Source of the DNA: Actinopolyspora xinjiangensis | GTDB taxonomy: Bacteria > Actinomycetota > Actinomycetes > Mycobacteriales > Pseudonocardiaceae | DNA: 64,000 bases | NCBI RefSeq assembly: GCF_900104475.1 | Contig: NZ_FNJR01000013.1 | Coordinates: 1-64,000, forward strand | Direction of reading: 5' to 3' | Shown: piece by piece, positions 10,130-19,080 of the stretch | Position numbering within the stretch: the stretch's first letter is position 1 | How the letters are laid out: every line of letters starts with the position of its first letter | Made by a program: the position numbers and the translations under genes | The notes under the pieces: generated by a model | Databases searched by the model: none | What the model saw: the letters and a program-made list of their open reading frames with translations, nothing else | Told to the model about the DNA's origin: nothing

Positions 10130-12412
10130 TCAGAGCATCGCCAACGCCGTCCGCTCGATGCTTTCCTCGTCCAGCAGTACGTGGTGAGCCGCCTCGCCGA
10201 GCGGGATGAAGCTGTCGGCGCTGCTCACCCTGCGCATCGGCCCGGTGAATCCGGCGTCGATCAGCGCGGTGACCACGCGCTCCGAGATACCGCCGGAGGC
10301 TCTGGTCTCGTCGGCCACCAGCACCCTGCCGGTGGCCTCGGCGGCCAGCCACAGCTGGTGCCGGGGAAGCGGAGCCAGCCAGCGCAGGTCCAGCACGCGC
10401 ACCCCCACACCGCGCTGCCGCAGCCGTCGTGCCACCCGCAACCCCATGGCCAGCCCGTTGCCGGACGTGACCAGGGTGAGGTCCGAACCGTACACGTACT
10501 CGCACGCCGAGCCGAGCGGTACGTGGCCCGAATCCCCGTCCGGGTAGGCAGCCGTCCAACCACCGTCACCCGATTCGTGCAGGTCCCGGGTGTGGTACAG
10601 CGCTATCGGCTCCAGGAACACGCACACCCGTCCGTCCACCTCGGCCGCGGCGAGGCAACTCCGCAGCATCGCCGCCGCGTCGTCCGGCCTGGCGGGGGAG
10701 GCGACGACCAGCCCGGGAATGTCCAGCAACGCGGCGACACTGTTGTCGTTGTGGAAGTGGCCGCCGAACCCCCGCTGGTAGGCGTAGCCCGGCACCCTCA
10801 CGACCATCGGATTCCGGTACCTCCCGTTGGAGAAGAATCCCGTCGTGCTTGCCTCCCCGCGTATCTGGTCCGCGGCGTTGTGCAGATAGGCCAGGTACTG
10901 GATCTCGGGAATCGGCAACAGCCCGGCCAGGCCCGCACCCAGCGCGGTACCGAGGATGCTCTGCTCGTCCAGCAGGGTGTCGAACACCCGCGCGGCTCCG
11001 AACCTCCTGCGCAACCCTCTCGTCACGCCGTAAACCCCGCCCTTGCGGGCGACGTCCTGCCCGAAGACCAGTGCCCGCTCGTCGCGCTCCAGCTCCTCGG
11101 CCAACGCGCGGTTGATGCTCTGGGCCAGCGTCAACGGGCTCCCCGCCTCCGGTCGGCCGTCACCGGAGACCTCCGCCCGCTCGGCCACGCCCGGGCTCGT
11201 CCGGCGCACGCGGTCGGCGATCGCTTCGGGGCTGTGCCGGGCTATCGGCTCGCGGACCTCGGCGGAACTCGCCAGCTTGCGCTGCCCGAGCGCCCACTCC
11301 GCCACCTCGGCCACCTCGGCGCGTTTGGTCTCGTAGCGCTCGACCACCTGCCGGGAAGACAGCACACCGTGGCGCACCAGGGCCTCGGCGGTGCCCAGCA
11401 GCGGATCCCGCCCGTAGTCGGCGGTGATCTCCTCGGGAGAGCGATAGCCGGACTCCACGTCGGAGCCGGCGTGGCCCATCAACCGGACGGTGCGCAGGTG
11501 CAGCAGCGCGGGGCGGCGGTGGGTGCGCACCCAGTTCGCGGCGCGCTCGGCGACCTCCAGGCAATCCAGGGGGTCCCGGCCGTCGGCGCTGAACCAGCTC
11601 AACCCGGCACGGGCACCCAGCGAGTGCCGGATCCAGCCGTCGGGGGTGGACACACTGATTCCGATTCCGTTGTCCTCGCACACGAACAGCACGGGCAACG
11701 GAATGCGCTGGTAGGCGCAGTGCAGTGCCGTGTTCAGCGCCCCGGTGGCCGTCGAGTGGTTGGCCGAGGCGTCCCCGAAACCGCACATCACCACCGAGTC
11801 CCGGGGCCACTCGGTCCGCAGTCCCAGTTTCGCGGCGCGTTCGAGGCTGAAGGCCAGCCCCACCGCTCGCGGCAGGTGCGAAGCGATCGTCGAGGTCTGC
11901 GGCACGACGCTCAGCTCGCCGCGCCCGAAGACCTTGTGCCTTCCTCCCGAGATCGGTTCCGCCGCCGCGGCCACGATTCCGAGCAGTACGTCGCGGAGGG
12001 GATCCACGTTGGCAGTTCGTGCCGCTCTGCGCAGGTAGAAGCCACCCGAGCGGTAGTGGAGCAGCGCGGGATCGGTGGTTCGCAACGCCGCCGCGACGGC
12101 GGCGTTGGACTCGTGCCCGGCGGAGCCGATGCTGTAGTAGCCCACGCCCCGCGCACCCAGCTCGCGCGCGGCCAGGTCCAGGTGTCTGCTGCCGAGCTGG
12201 CTGTCGAAGAGCTCGAGCAGCTCCTCCTCGGTGGTGCCCTCCGAACCCACCGGGGGAAGGGGGAGGGGCGTTTCCGTCGCCGACCACGCGGTCACCTCGC
12301 GCAGGAAGTGGTCGTCGATCGGTTCGGTTCGCGGTGTTGGCCGATTCAATGTCGCTTCCGATTCGTCGTGGACTCCGCCGGTGGAGTGAGCTCTCACTCG
12401 GGGGCGGCCCAC
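10130..12412 (-). CDS. Fused alpha-beta thiamine-dependent 2-oxoacid dehydrogenase E1
   Basis: A 760-residue protein in which an E1 alpha domain (about residues 60-400) is followed by an E1 beta domain (about 425-760). It decarboxylates a 2-oxoacid with thiamine diphosphate; branched-chain or pyruvate type cannot be decided. The alpha half has YYSIGSAGHE, the TPP-loop variant GFGDASANHS near residue 211, FVCEDNGIGIS, and RLMGHAGSDVESGYR. The beta half has FGQDVARKGGVYGVT, DTLLDEQSILGTALG and VVRVPGYAYQRGFGGHFHNDNS. No E2 or E3 gene is nearby. The GTG at 12412 overlaps the LysR gene by 19 bases; a TTG at 12349 is an alternative start. Confidence 0.85.
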   Translation of the reverse strand: MGRPRVRAHSTGGVHDESEATLNRPTPRTEPIDDHFLREVTAWSATETPLPLPPVGSEGTTEEELLELFDSQLGSRHLDLAARELGARGVGYYSIGSAGHESNAAVAAALRTTDPALLHYRSGGFYLRRAARTANVDPLRDVLLGIVAAAAEPISGGRHKVFGRGELSVVPQTSTIASHLPRAVGLAFSLERAAKLGLRTEWPRDSVVMCGFGDASANHSTATGALNTALHCAYQRIPLPVLFVCEDNGIGISVSTPDGWIRHSLGARAGLSWFSADGRDPLDCLEVAERAANWVRTHRRPALLHLRTVRLMGHAGSDVESGYRSPEEITADYGRDPLLGTAEALVRHGVLSSRQVVERYETKRAEVAEVAEWALGQRKLASSAEVREPIARHSPEAIADRVRRTSPGVAERAEVSGDGRPEAGSPLTLAQSINRALAEELERDERALVFGQDVARKGGVYGVTRGLRRRFGAARVFDTLLDEQSILGTALGAGLAGLLPIPEIQYLAYLHNAADQIRGEASTTGFFSNGRYRNPMVVRVPGYAYQRGFGGHFHNDNSVAALLDIPGLVVASPARPDDAAAMLRSCLAAAEVDGRVCVFLEPIALYHTRDLHESGDGGWTAAYPDGDSGHVPLGSACEYVYGSDLTLVTSGNGLAMGLRVARRLRQRGVGVRVLDLRWLAPLPRHQLWLAAEATGRVLVADETRASGGISERVVTALIDAGFTGPMRRVSSADSFIPLGEAAHHVLLDEESIERTALAML
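12384..12399. promoter_or_regulatory. 7-bp inverted repeat at LysR/E1 junction
   Basis: GAGTGAG-CT-CTCACTC is a perfect inverted repeat with a 2-base spacer. It spans the end of the LysR gene and the possible early codons of the E1 gene. It could be an operator if the E1 gene starts at 12349. Confidence 0.35.
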
Positions 12413-13311
12413 CGCTCGGCCAGCACCGCGCAGGTCTTCGCGAGACGTTCCAGTGCCAGTGCGAGCAGTGGGTTGGTGTTGTGCGGGCGGTAGATCACCT
12501 GGACGCGGCGGTGGGGTTGTCGTCCCCGGAGCGGTTTGACGCGCACGTCCTCGTCCCCCACGGCCATGGCCGGTAGCAGGGCGGGGCCGAGGCCGCGGGC
12601 CACCAGGTCACGGATCACCCCGTAGTCGTTGCTGCGGAAGACGATGTTCGGCACGAACCCCGCCGCCGCTGCCAGGCGGACCAGCACACGTGCCCCCGCT
12701 GTGTCGTCACGGGTACAGGTCCACGAGTCCGAGGCGAGCTCGTCCAATCGCACCGACTCCCGCGCGGCCAGCGGGTGCTCGGTCGGAAGGCACAGCCGCA
12801 GCGGCTCGGCGAGCAGTTCCTCGACCCGGAGTTCCGCCGGCCAGCTGCGGGGGTCGAGGTCGTATTCGAACACCACGGCCGCGTCCACGTCGCCGTCGAG
12901 GACCTCACCGATGACCTCGTCCGGCTCGCCCTCATCGAGCTGCACCCTCGCGTTCGGGCGCTCGGCGACCACCGCGGCCAGCACATCCGGCAGCACCCGT
13001 GCGTTGGCGGTGGCGAAGCTGGCCAGCCGCAGACTGCCGGTTTCGCCCACCGCCACGGCCCGGATCTCGCGTTCCACGGTTTCCAGCTCCCCCAACAGTT
13101 CCTTGCTGCGTTGTGCCAGCCGTTCCGCGAGGGGAGTGCAGTGGATACTGCGCGCGGTTCGCTCGAACAGATTCGCGCCGACGGCCCGTTCCAACAGCAC
13201 CATCTGCTGTGACACGGCCGAGGGGGTGTAACCGAGAGTTCGCCCGGCTTCGGCGAACGAACCCGTTCGCACGCATTCCCGCAGCGTCCGCAGGTGTATC
13301 GGATTGAGCAC
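12394..13311 (-). CDS. LysR-family transcriptional regulator
   Basis: A 305-residue protein starting at GTG 13311, with GGAAGG just upstream and the expected N-terminus MLNPIHLRTLRECVRTGSF. The winged helix-turn-helix fills residues 1-60 (AGRTLGYTPSAVSQQMVLLERAVGANLFERT), followed by a LysR substrate-binding domain (LRLASFATANARVLPDVLAAVV through ALLPAMAVG). It sits between the leftward aldehyde dehydrogenase and E1 genes, all on one strand, so these are its likely targets. The effector is unknown. Confidence 0.87.
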   Translation of the reverse strand: MLNPIHLRTLRECVRTGSFAEAGRTLGYTPSAVSQQMVLLERAVGANLFERTARSIHCTPLAERLAQRSKELLGELETVEREIRAVAVGETGSLRLASFATANARVLPDVLAAVVAERPNARVQLDEGEPDEVIGEVLDGDVDAAVVFEYDLDPRSWPAELRVEELLAEPLRLCLPTEHPLAARESVRLDELASDSWTCTRDDTAGARVLVRLAAAAGFVPNIVFRSNDYGVIRDLVARGLGPALLPAMAVGDEDVRVKPLRGRQPHRRVQVIYRPHNTNPLLALALERLAKTCAVLAERWAAPE

Positions 13312-13480
13312 GTTGCCTTCCCGGTAGGGGGCTGTTTCGGTGCGCCCGGCGGCGCCGGTGATGGGGAGATCCCACGGTTTCCCGCGCCGGGAGCCCGTGC
13401 GGCGGCTGCCGCACGGGTACCATCGGCCGGTTCGCGGTACGTCCGAAGCGCACCCCTGTGGTGCGCTCGGGTCGAGTCGT

Positions 13481-15085
13481 TCACCGGTGTCCGCGCAGTT
13501 CCGTGGGAAGGCGGTAGTCGAGCTGCGGTTCCACCGCCCCGACATCCATCTGCGCCTTCTGCAGTTTGCCCGAGAAGTCCCAGTTCAACGACTGCCACCG
13601 CGTGAACTGGTCGATGACCCACATGCCGGACAACCTGCTGCCGTTGCCGGACCTGCCGTTGCCACCGAACGGAAGGTGCGCCTCGGCCCCCGAGGTGGAG
13701 TTGTTGGCGCTGACCATGCCCGCGCCGATCCCCTCTCGGAACCGGAAGGCCGTCCCCGGATCGGTGGTGTACACGGCAGCGGAGAGCCCGTATCCCGGCA
13801 TGTTGCCGAGTTCGACGGCCTCTTCCAGGGTTTCGAAGGTGGTCACCCCCACGATGGGGCCGAAGGTCTCCCGCAGGAAGAGCGTGTCGTCGGTTCGCAG
13901 CCCGTCCACCAGCACCGGGTGGTAGTACAGCCCCGTGGAGTGGTCGCCGCGGAACCCCTTGCGTGGGTTGGCGTCGGTGATCAGTCCGGTGGATTCCGAA
14001 CCGAGCACCCGGTGGTGCGGCGCTATTTCCCCGAGGAAGCTCTCGAACCCGTCGGCGAACTTGCGGTCCAGCATCGGGCCGTAGAGCACGTCCTGGGTCG
14101 GATTTCCGATCGTCGCCTCCCGCAGCGCGGTGTCCAATCGGGAGACGAACTCGTCGTGCACGTCCCGGTGCACGATCAGGTTTCCCAGGGAAGTGCAGCG
14201 CTGTCCTCCGGTTCCCCAGCCGGAGAACAGCGCTCCCTCCACGGCCAGGTCCAGCTCCGCGTCGGCGGCGACCACCATCGGGTTCTTCCCCCCGAGCTCC
14301 AGGCAGGGGGTCTGCAGATGCCGACCGCACAGTTCGCCGATGTCACGACCGACGTCGCTGGAGCCGGTGAACCCGACCTTGTCGACCGCACCGTCCTCCA
14401 GCGCTGCCCGCAGCCCCTCGAAGGTCGGTTGGCCCTCCGCGTACACCAGATTCAGCACACCCGCCGGAACTCCCGCACGCCACGCGAGTTCGGCCAGGGC
14501 GCGCGCGGTGGCCGCCGCGTACTCGGCGGGTTTCCACACCACGGCGTTGCCGGAGACGAGGGCCGGGGCCAGATACCAGGAGGGGACCGCTACGGGGAAG
14601 TTCCCCGCCGTGATCACCGCTGCCACACCGACGGGGGCGCGAAACGTGAACAGCTGTTTGTCCGGCATTTCGGAGGGGACGGTCTGACCGTAGAGCCTGC
14701 GTCCTTCTCCGACGAAGTAGTCGCAGGTGTCGATGATCTCCTGTACCTCACCGAGGGCTTCGGTGTAGGGCTTGCCGATCTCGCGGGTGACCAGTCCGGC
14801 CAGTGCCTGCTTGTTGGCCTCGACGAGCCTGCCGAAGCCCGCGACCACGCGTCCCCGGACTGGGGCGGGGACGCGGGACCACTCCCGCTGTGCCTGTTTG
14901 GCTCGCCGCGCGGCGGCCAGGAACGTGTCCGGCCCGTCCAGTTGGACCCGAGCGACCACGTCGTCCAACTCCGCCGGGTTCCGCGAGAGGTACTGCCCGT
15001 ACTCCCCTCGCGGTGCGGTGTTCCCCGCGGAACCGCGGGTTTCCTCGGGTGAACCGATCACCGAACCGCACGTCGTAGCCTCCAC
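13481..15085 (-). CDS. NAD(P)-dependent aldehyde dehydrogenase
   Basis: Oxidises an aldehyde to the acid. The GTG at 15085 gives 534 residues; no in-frame ATG lies nearby and the frame further upstream does not look coding. Family motifs are the NAD-fold segment VGFTGSSDVGRDI, the active-site Glu in LELGGKNPMVV, and the catalytic Cys near residue 297 in GTGGQRCTSL. It also has FGPIVGVTTFETLEEAVELGN and the C-terminal GAEAHLPFGGNGRSGNG. It resembles semialdehyde-type dehydrogenases, but the exact substrate is not evident. Proximity to an E1 and a LysR regulator suggests a catabolic pathway for an amino acid or aldehyde. Confidence 0.88.
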   Translation of the reverse strand: MEATTCGSVIGSPEETRGSAGNTAPRGEYGQYLSRNPAELDDVVARVQLDGPDTFLAAARRAKQAQREWSRVPAPVRGRVVAGFGRLVEANKQALAGLVTREIGKPYTEALGEVQEIIDTCDYFVGEGRRLYGQTVPSEMPDKQLFTFRAPVGVAAVITAGNFPVAVPSWYLAPALVSGNAVVWKPAEYAAATARALAELAWRAGVPAGVLNLVYAEGQPTFEGLRAALEDGAVDKVGFTGSSDVGRDIGELCGRHLQTPCLELGGKNPMVVAADAELDLAVEGALFSGWGTGGQRCTSLGNLIVHRDVHDEFVSRLDTALREATIGNPTQDVLYGPMLDRKFADGFESFLGEIAPHHRVLGSESTGLITDANPRKGFRGDHSTGLYYHPVLVDGLRTDDTLFLRETFGPIVGVTTFETLEEAVELGNMPGYGLSAAVYTTDPGTAFRFREGIGAGMVSANNSTSGAEAHLPFGGNGRSGNGSRLSGMWVIDQFTRWQSLNWDFSGKLQKAQMDVGAVEPQLDYRLPTELRGHR

Positions 15086-15217
15086 CTGGGCACCCCATTC
15101 CTGCTGGTGTGTTGTCCACGCTCGGGAAGCGGGCCGCGCCGCGCTCCCGTTGTCGCCACCGTAGACCGTGTTTCGCTTTCGGTAGAGGACTTCAAGCACG
15201 ATTCCTGTTCGTGTCGA

Positions 15218-15263
15218 GCAACAGTGAAGCTTGTTCCTGCTCCGGTGATGCAACAGTGAAGCT
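15218..15263. repeat. Two 14-bp direct repeats, 32 bp apart
   Basis: GCAACAGTGAAGCT occurs exactly at 15218-15231 and 15250-15263. The 32-bp period is three helical turns, placing both copies on the same face of the DNA, 130-180 bases before the aldehyde dehydrogenase start. This suggests a regulator binding region. Confidence 0.5.
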
Positions 15264-15560
15264 GGTGTGCTCCGGGCGTTCGCTCCTGGTCTCGTTCCGT
15301 TGTCGGTAACGTCGATAAAGTTGTGACAATATTCATTATTTTTTCAGTGTTGACTGAAATAATCCCCAGGCGCCCAACGAGCTCCAACACGGGAAAACCC
15401 AAGCGAAAAGCCGACGACGAAGACAGCTGTTCCGAGGTGTGCGGCTCGGTCCGCACACCTCGACCCGTGAGCCCGGTTACCGCCGACCAGTGATTCTTTC
15501 CGAGGAGTGGGATCCGTTCCGCACTTCCCCGAACAGCGGTAGGAGCCGTTCAAGTGTCGT
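15264..15560. other. AT-rich intergenic region with inverted repeat
   Basis: Contains a markedly AT-rich stretch at 15310-15365 and a 7-bp inverted repeat TTTCAGT-GTTG-ACTGAAA at 15342-15359. It lies upstream of the leftward aldehyde dehydrogenase, so a promoter for that gene is likely here, though no clean -35/-10 pair could be assigned. No gene seen. Confidence 0.45.
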
Positions 15561-15878
15561 TCAGCAGGTCCTCCCGACGTAGGAGGCGAAACGAATGTCG
15601 TCGGTGCTTCCCAGGTAGGTCACGCCGGGGCCTACGCACTTGGTGTAGTCCCGCGCCCAGATCGTGTCCACATTGATCACGACGTGAGTGTTGTCGGCGC
15701 AGTGATTGTACTTGGCGTCGTGCTCGGTCTCGAAGTATCCGCACGGTGTCCTGGCGGGTTCGTTCGAGCTCGCCTCCGACGGTACGGCTGGTGCGGCCGA
15801 GGCCACAGTGGCCACGAGCAAGCTTCCGGCGGCGATCGTCAAGGCCGTCATCGTCCTCAGATTGAAAACACTTCGCAT
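15561..15878 (-). CDS. Small secreted four-cysteine protein (DUF6355-like)
   Basis: A 105-residue protein starting at ATG 15878, with GGAGG 5 bases upstream. A Sec signal peptide occupies about residues 1-29 (TALTIAAGSLLVATVASAAP). The mature part of about 75 residues has four cysteines (PCGYFE, NHCADNTHVVINVD, KCVGPGVTYLGS and a C-terminal Cys), enough for two disulfides. The pattern PCGYxE...YNHC...CVGPG...G..C resembles the actinobacterial family annotated DUF6355. The function is unknown. It stands alone. Confidence 0.7.
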   Translation of the reverse strand: MRSVFNLRTMTALTIAAGSLLVATVASAAPAVPSEASSNEPARTPCGYFETEHDAKYNHCADNTHVVINVDTIWARDYTKCVGPGVTYLGSTDDIRFASYVGRTC

Positions 15879-16182
15879 ATTACCCTCCTGCTCGGTGAAC
15901 GTCTCGGAACTCGTCGACACCGAGGAAAGCGGCGATTGGCCGCCGTTCTCCGGTCCGGCGCGAACTCCGTGGCGGGGCTCGCCCGGGAAAGTGGGGACGA
16001 AGTCCAGGAACTCGGTTCTCAGGATTTCTGGCTCGTGCCGAATCGGAGCGCCGCGAATGGATCACTGCAACAATCTAGAAAGATCCTGCCTGCGGGTACA
16101 GCGAATACGGACGTTGCCCACCCGATCGCGTGGAATCCGTTCCCACTCTGGAGGGATATTCGTGCTGGGGTGGTGCTCGCGC
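15879..16182. other. Intergenic region, no gene seen
   Basis: Separates the secreted protein from the amidohydrolase, both leftward. No conserved frame or strong hairpin was noticed. It should hold the promoter of the secreted protein. Confidence 0.4.
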
Positions 16183-17808
16183 TCACTCATCACCGCGATG
16201 AACGAATCCACCGTCGACCATGGTCAGGTCCACACCGACGTTGCCGATCTCCTCCGGGGGCAGCTCGAACGGATTCGCGTCGAGTACGGCCAGGTCGGCC
16301 CGCTTGCCCGGTTCCAGCGAACCGGTGTGCTGCTCCAGTCGGTGCGCCCGCGCGCTGCCGATCGTCGATGCGCTCAGGGCCTCGGAGAGCGTGATCGCCT
16401 CTCCGGGCACCAGGGGTGGTCCGTCGTCCGAGAGACCGGTGCGGTTGACCGCCACGTGCACCGCCCGCATCGGGTCGATCGTCGAAACCGGCCAGTCGCT
16501 TCCGGTGGCCAACAGCGCGCCCGTGGCCAGCAGGGAACCGAACGGGTACTGCCGCGCGTACCGCTCCGGGCCGAGGTGGGGAGCGGTGAGCTCCGTCATG
16601 GCGGCGTCGTTGTGCGCCCACTCGGCCTGGATGTTGGCCACCACCCCCAACTCGGCGAAACGCGTGAGATCGTCGGGGTGCACCACCTGCAGGTGGGCGA
16701 TCTGGTGCCGGTTCCCGCTGTCGCCGTTGGCGCCGCGCGCCGTGGCCACGGCGTTCAACGCCTGTCGCACGGCCCGGTCACCCACCGCGTGGAAGTGTAC
16801 GGCGAACCCCACCGCGTCGAGCCGACGCACCGCTTCGTCCAGCTCGGGTGGGTCCAGGTACGAGATGCCGCTGCCGTGCCCGTGCAGGTACGGGCGCAGC
16901 ATCGCGGCGGTGAAGTTCTCGCAGACCCCGTCGAGCATTATCTTGACCGAAGGGGTTCCCAACCGTCGACCACGCGCCGCCACGGCGCGCTCCAGCAGCT
17001 CGGGGATCTGTTCGATACCCCGTTCCCGATCCCACCACAGCGAACCGGTCACCCGTCCGGTCAACCGGCCCGTCCGGTCGAGTTCCCGATAGAAGTCGAG
17101 GGGGTCGGGATACCCCAGATAAGGGCCGAGTATGGCGTCGTGCCAAGCGGTGACCCCGTGCTCGTGCAGTCGACGCTGCCCGGCCAGCAGGGCGCGCAGG
17201 TGCTCCTCCTGCCGGGCTCGCGGCACGTGTCGGCTCACCAGCTCGACCGCCGTCTCGTGCAGGGTCCCCTGCGGGGAGCCGTCCAGATCGCGTTCGATGC
17301 GCCCCCCGACGGGGTCCGGGGTGTCGCTGTCGATGCCCGCGATCCGCAGAGCGGCGCTGTTCGCCCACCCGCCGTGCTGGTCCTCGTTGATCAGCAGTGC
17401 CGGGCGTTCGCCCGTGACGCCGTCCAGACTTTCACGATCGGGACACCCGCCGGGGAACAGCGCCATCTCCCACCCACCGCCGAGCACCCACTCCGCGTCC
17501 GGATGTTGCGATGCGTACTCGGCCACCCGCCGCAGGCACTCCGCGCCGCTACCGCTGTCGGTCAGATCGCACCTGACGAGCTGTAGACCGCCGTAGAGCG
17601 GGTGCACGTGGGCGTCCTGCAGCCCGGGAAGCAGCATCCGACCGCGCAGCTCGACGACCTCGGTCTCGGCGGACAGCGACTCCTCGACCTCGGCGCGACC
17701 CAGCGCCAGGATCCTGCCGCCACCGACGGCCACGGCATCGGTGAACGGCAGGCCGGGGACCATGGTCGCCACCGTTCCGCCGAGGAATGCCGTCTCGGCG
17801 CTGGGCAT
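16183..17808 (-). CDS. Amidohydrolase-3 family (YtcJ-like) metal-dependent hydrolase
   Basis: A 541-residue protein with the bipartite layout of the family: an N-terminal beta-sandwich start (AFLGGTVATMVPGLPFTDAVAVGGGRILALG), the metal-binding HxH at H67/H69 (GLQDAHVHP), then the TIM barrel. VHFHAVGDRAVRQALNAV and GSDWPVSTIDPMRAVHVAVNR supply the later ligands. The C-terminus GSLEPGKRADLAVLDANPF closes the sandwich. It probably hydrolyses an amide, cyclic amide or N-formyl compound; the substrate is not predictable. Its ATG overlaps the stop of the upstream gene (TGATG), indicating translational coupling. Confidence 0.85.
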   Translation of the reverse strand: MPSAETAFLGGTVATMVPGLPFTDAVAVGGGRILALGRAEVEESLSAETEVVELRGRMLLPGLQDAHVHPLYGGLQLVRCDLTDSGSGAECLRRVAEYASQHPDAEWVLGGGWEMALFPGGCPDRESLDGVTGERPALLINEDQHGGWANSAALRIAGIDSDTPDPVGGRIERDLDGSPQGTLHETAVELVSRHVPRARQEEHLRALLAGQRRLHEHGVTAWHDAILGPYLGYPDPLDFYRELDRTGRLTGRVTGSLWWDRERGIEQIPELLERAVAARGRRLGTPSVKIMLDGVCENFTAAMLRPYLHGHGSGISYLDPPELDEAVRRLDAVGFAVHFHAVGDRAVRQALNAVATARGANGDSGNRHQIAHLQVVHPDDLTRFAELGVVANIQAEWAHNDAAMTELTAPHLGPERYARQYPFGSLLATGALLATGSDWPVSTIDPMRAVHVAVNRTGLSDDGPPLVPGEAITLSEALSASTIGSARAHRLEQHTGSLEPGKRADLAVLDANPFELPPEEIGNVGVDLTMVDGGFVHRGDE

Positions 17809-18680
17809 CAGGCGTTCTGCTCCGCGGTGATCACCGAGACCGCCAGTTCGCGGGCCTCATCGTCCACGTAGGGGAGCTGGAAGTCGCGCTCGCGGATGTG
17901 CCGCACCAGATCCGCCTGGGGAGCCAGTTCGTGGGTACGCAGGTAGTAACCGACCGCACCCGGCCAGATCCAGCTGCCGTCGGTGTGAAACGTCATGGGC
18001 ACGGTGGCCCTCCCGTACGGATCGAGGCGGTCGCTGTCGTAACCGCGGGCCGCGAGGATCACGGGGGCGCGTTCGAGGTACTCCAGCACCAGGTCCCGTT
18101 CTTCGGGGGGCAGTTCCCCTCGGTTGGTCACCGGTCGCCCCACCGCGTCGGTGCCGTCGAACACCTCCGCCTTGCGGAGTTGTTCCGGGCTCCTCGCGGA
18201 GGTGGGCGTGGTGACTCCTCCCCGTTCCGCGAGCCAGGCAGGGATGTTGTGCGTCGCGCGGGGGTACAGGTTCAGTTCCGCGGCGAACTCCGTGTACGGG
18301 GGTTCCTGCTCCCAGTCCGGGTTGTGGTCGCCGTTGAAGTCGACGCTGTAGCTCGCCGGGCGGCTGAGCCGGTAGGTGGCGCTGACCCATGTTCCGCGTT
18401 GTGGCTGGTACATACCGTGCCGCAGTTCGGCGAACAGCTCTCCCACCTCGGGGGTGACGGTTACCGGGATGCCCGTTCCATTGGGGGCGATCAACTCCGC
18501 GTCGAGCTCGCGATACGAACCGACCGCACGGTACCGCACGCTCGCTTCCCGCCAGCCCGGCGGCAGCGAGTGCACGATCCCCCGACCGATTCGCTGGATC
18601 ATGTCCTGCTGACCCTGCTGATCCAGCGTGCCCGGGGGTTCTTTCCCGGCGGGCTCGCCCGGTGGTTCCGGTTGGCTCAT
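17808..18680 (-). CDS. Hypothetical protein, possibly immunity-type (YezG/DUF600-like N-terminal half)
   Basis: A 290-residue protein from ATG 18680. After a Pro/Gly/Glu-rich start of 30 residues comes IQRIGRGIVHSLPPGWREASVRYRAVGSYRELDAEL, then an aromatic segment (YSVDFNGDHNPDWEQEPPY). This arrangement recalls the YezG/DUF600 immunity family; the match is by eye and weak. The second half has DPYGRATVPMTFHTDGSWIWPGAVGYYLRTH, a recurrent actinobacterial segment of unknown role. No toxin gene is next to it. The stop overlaps the amidohydrolase start, so the two are expressed together. Confidence 0.45.
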   Translation of the reverse strand: MSQPEPPGEPAGKEPPGTLDQQGQQDMIQRIGRGIVHSLPPGWREASVRYRAVGSYRELDAELIAPNGTGIPVTVTPEVGELFAELRHGMYQPQRGTWVSATYRLSRPASYSVDFNGDHNPDWEQEPPYTEFAAELNLYPRATHNIPAWLAERGGVTTPTSARSPEQLRKAEVFDGTDAVGRPVTNRGELPPEERDLVLEYLERAPVILAARGYDSDRLDPYGRATVPMTFHTDGSWIWPGAVGYYLRTHELAPQADLVRHIRERDFQLPYVDDEARELAVSVITAEQNA

Positions 18681-19080
18681 ACCTGCATCCTCCCAGTCGG
18701 ATGGCCGAATCTGGCTGCTCCCGCGATTTCGCGACTGGTGTTCGGCACGCGGTTGTGCGAGACGACTCCGCCACAAGCCTAGTAGTACTTCGACGCCCCT
18801 TCGTCGTGCTCGCTTCGCGAGGTCTTTTCCCGCATCGTCGGTCGGGGCGACCACGAGGCGGTCGTTCGATGTCGGATTCCGGTGGCGCGGTCCGGGGAGT
18901 CGTCGCCCCGTGACCATCGGCTGGAGCCGGGACGACGAAGTTCCGAGAGTGCTCGGAAAGTTTCGTCCAGCTTTCGGGTGGACGCTCGGTAACCGAAATG
19001 ACTGGTCGAATTCACCCGTATTGACGATGTTTTAGGCGGTAGGGTACTGGGTGCTGCTGTCGATCGCCTGCGAGGTCCCC
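18681..19080. other. Divergent intergenic region, no gene seen
   Basis: Holds the promoters for the leftward hypothetical gene and the rightward epimerase-like gene. A TTGACG at 19021-19026 could be a -35 element, but no well-spaced -10 follows (TAGGGT at 19040-19045 is only 13 bases away). Confidence 0.35.

Noticed and set aside
19021-19045. TTGACG with TAGGGT as a promoter for the epimerase-like gene
   Set aside because: The spacing is only 13 bases, too short for a standard promoter.
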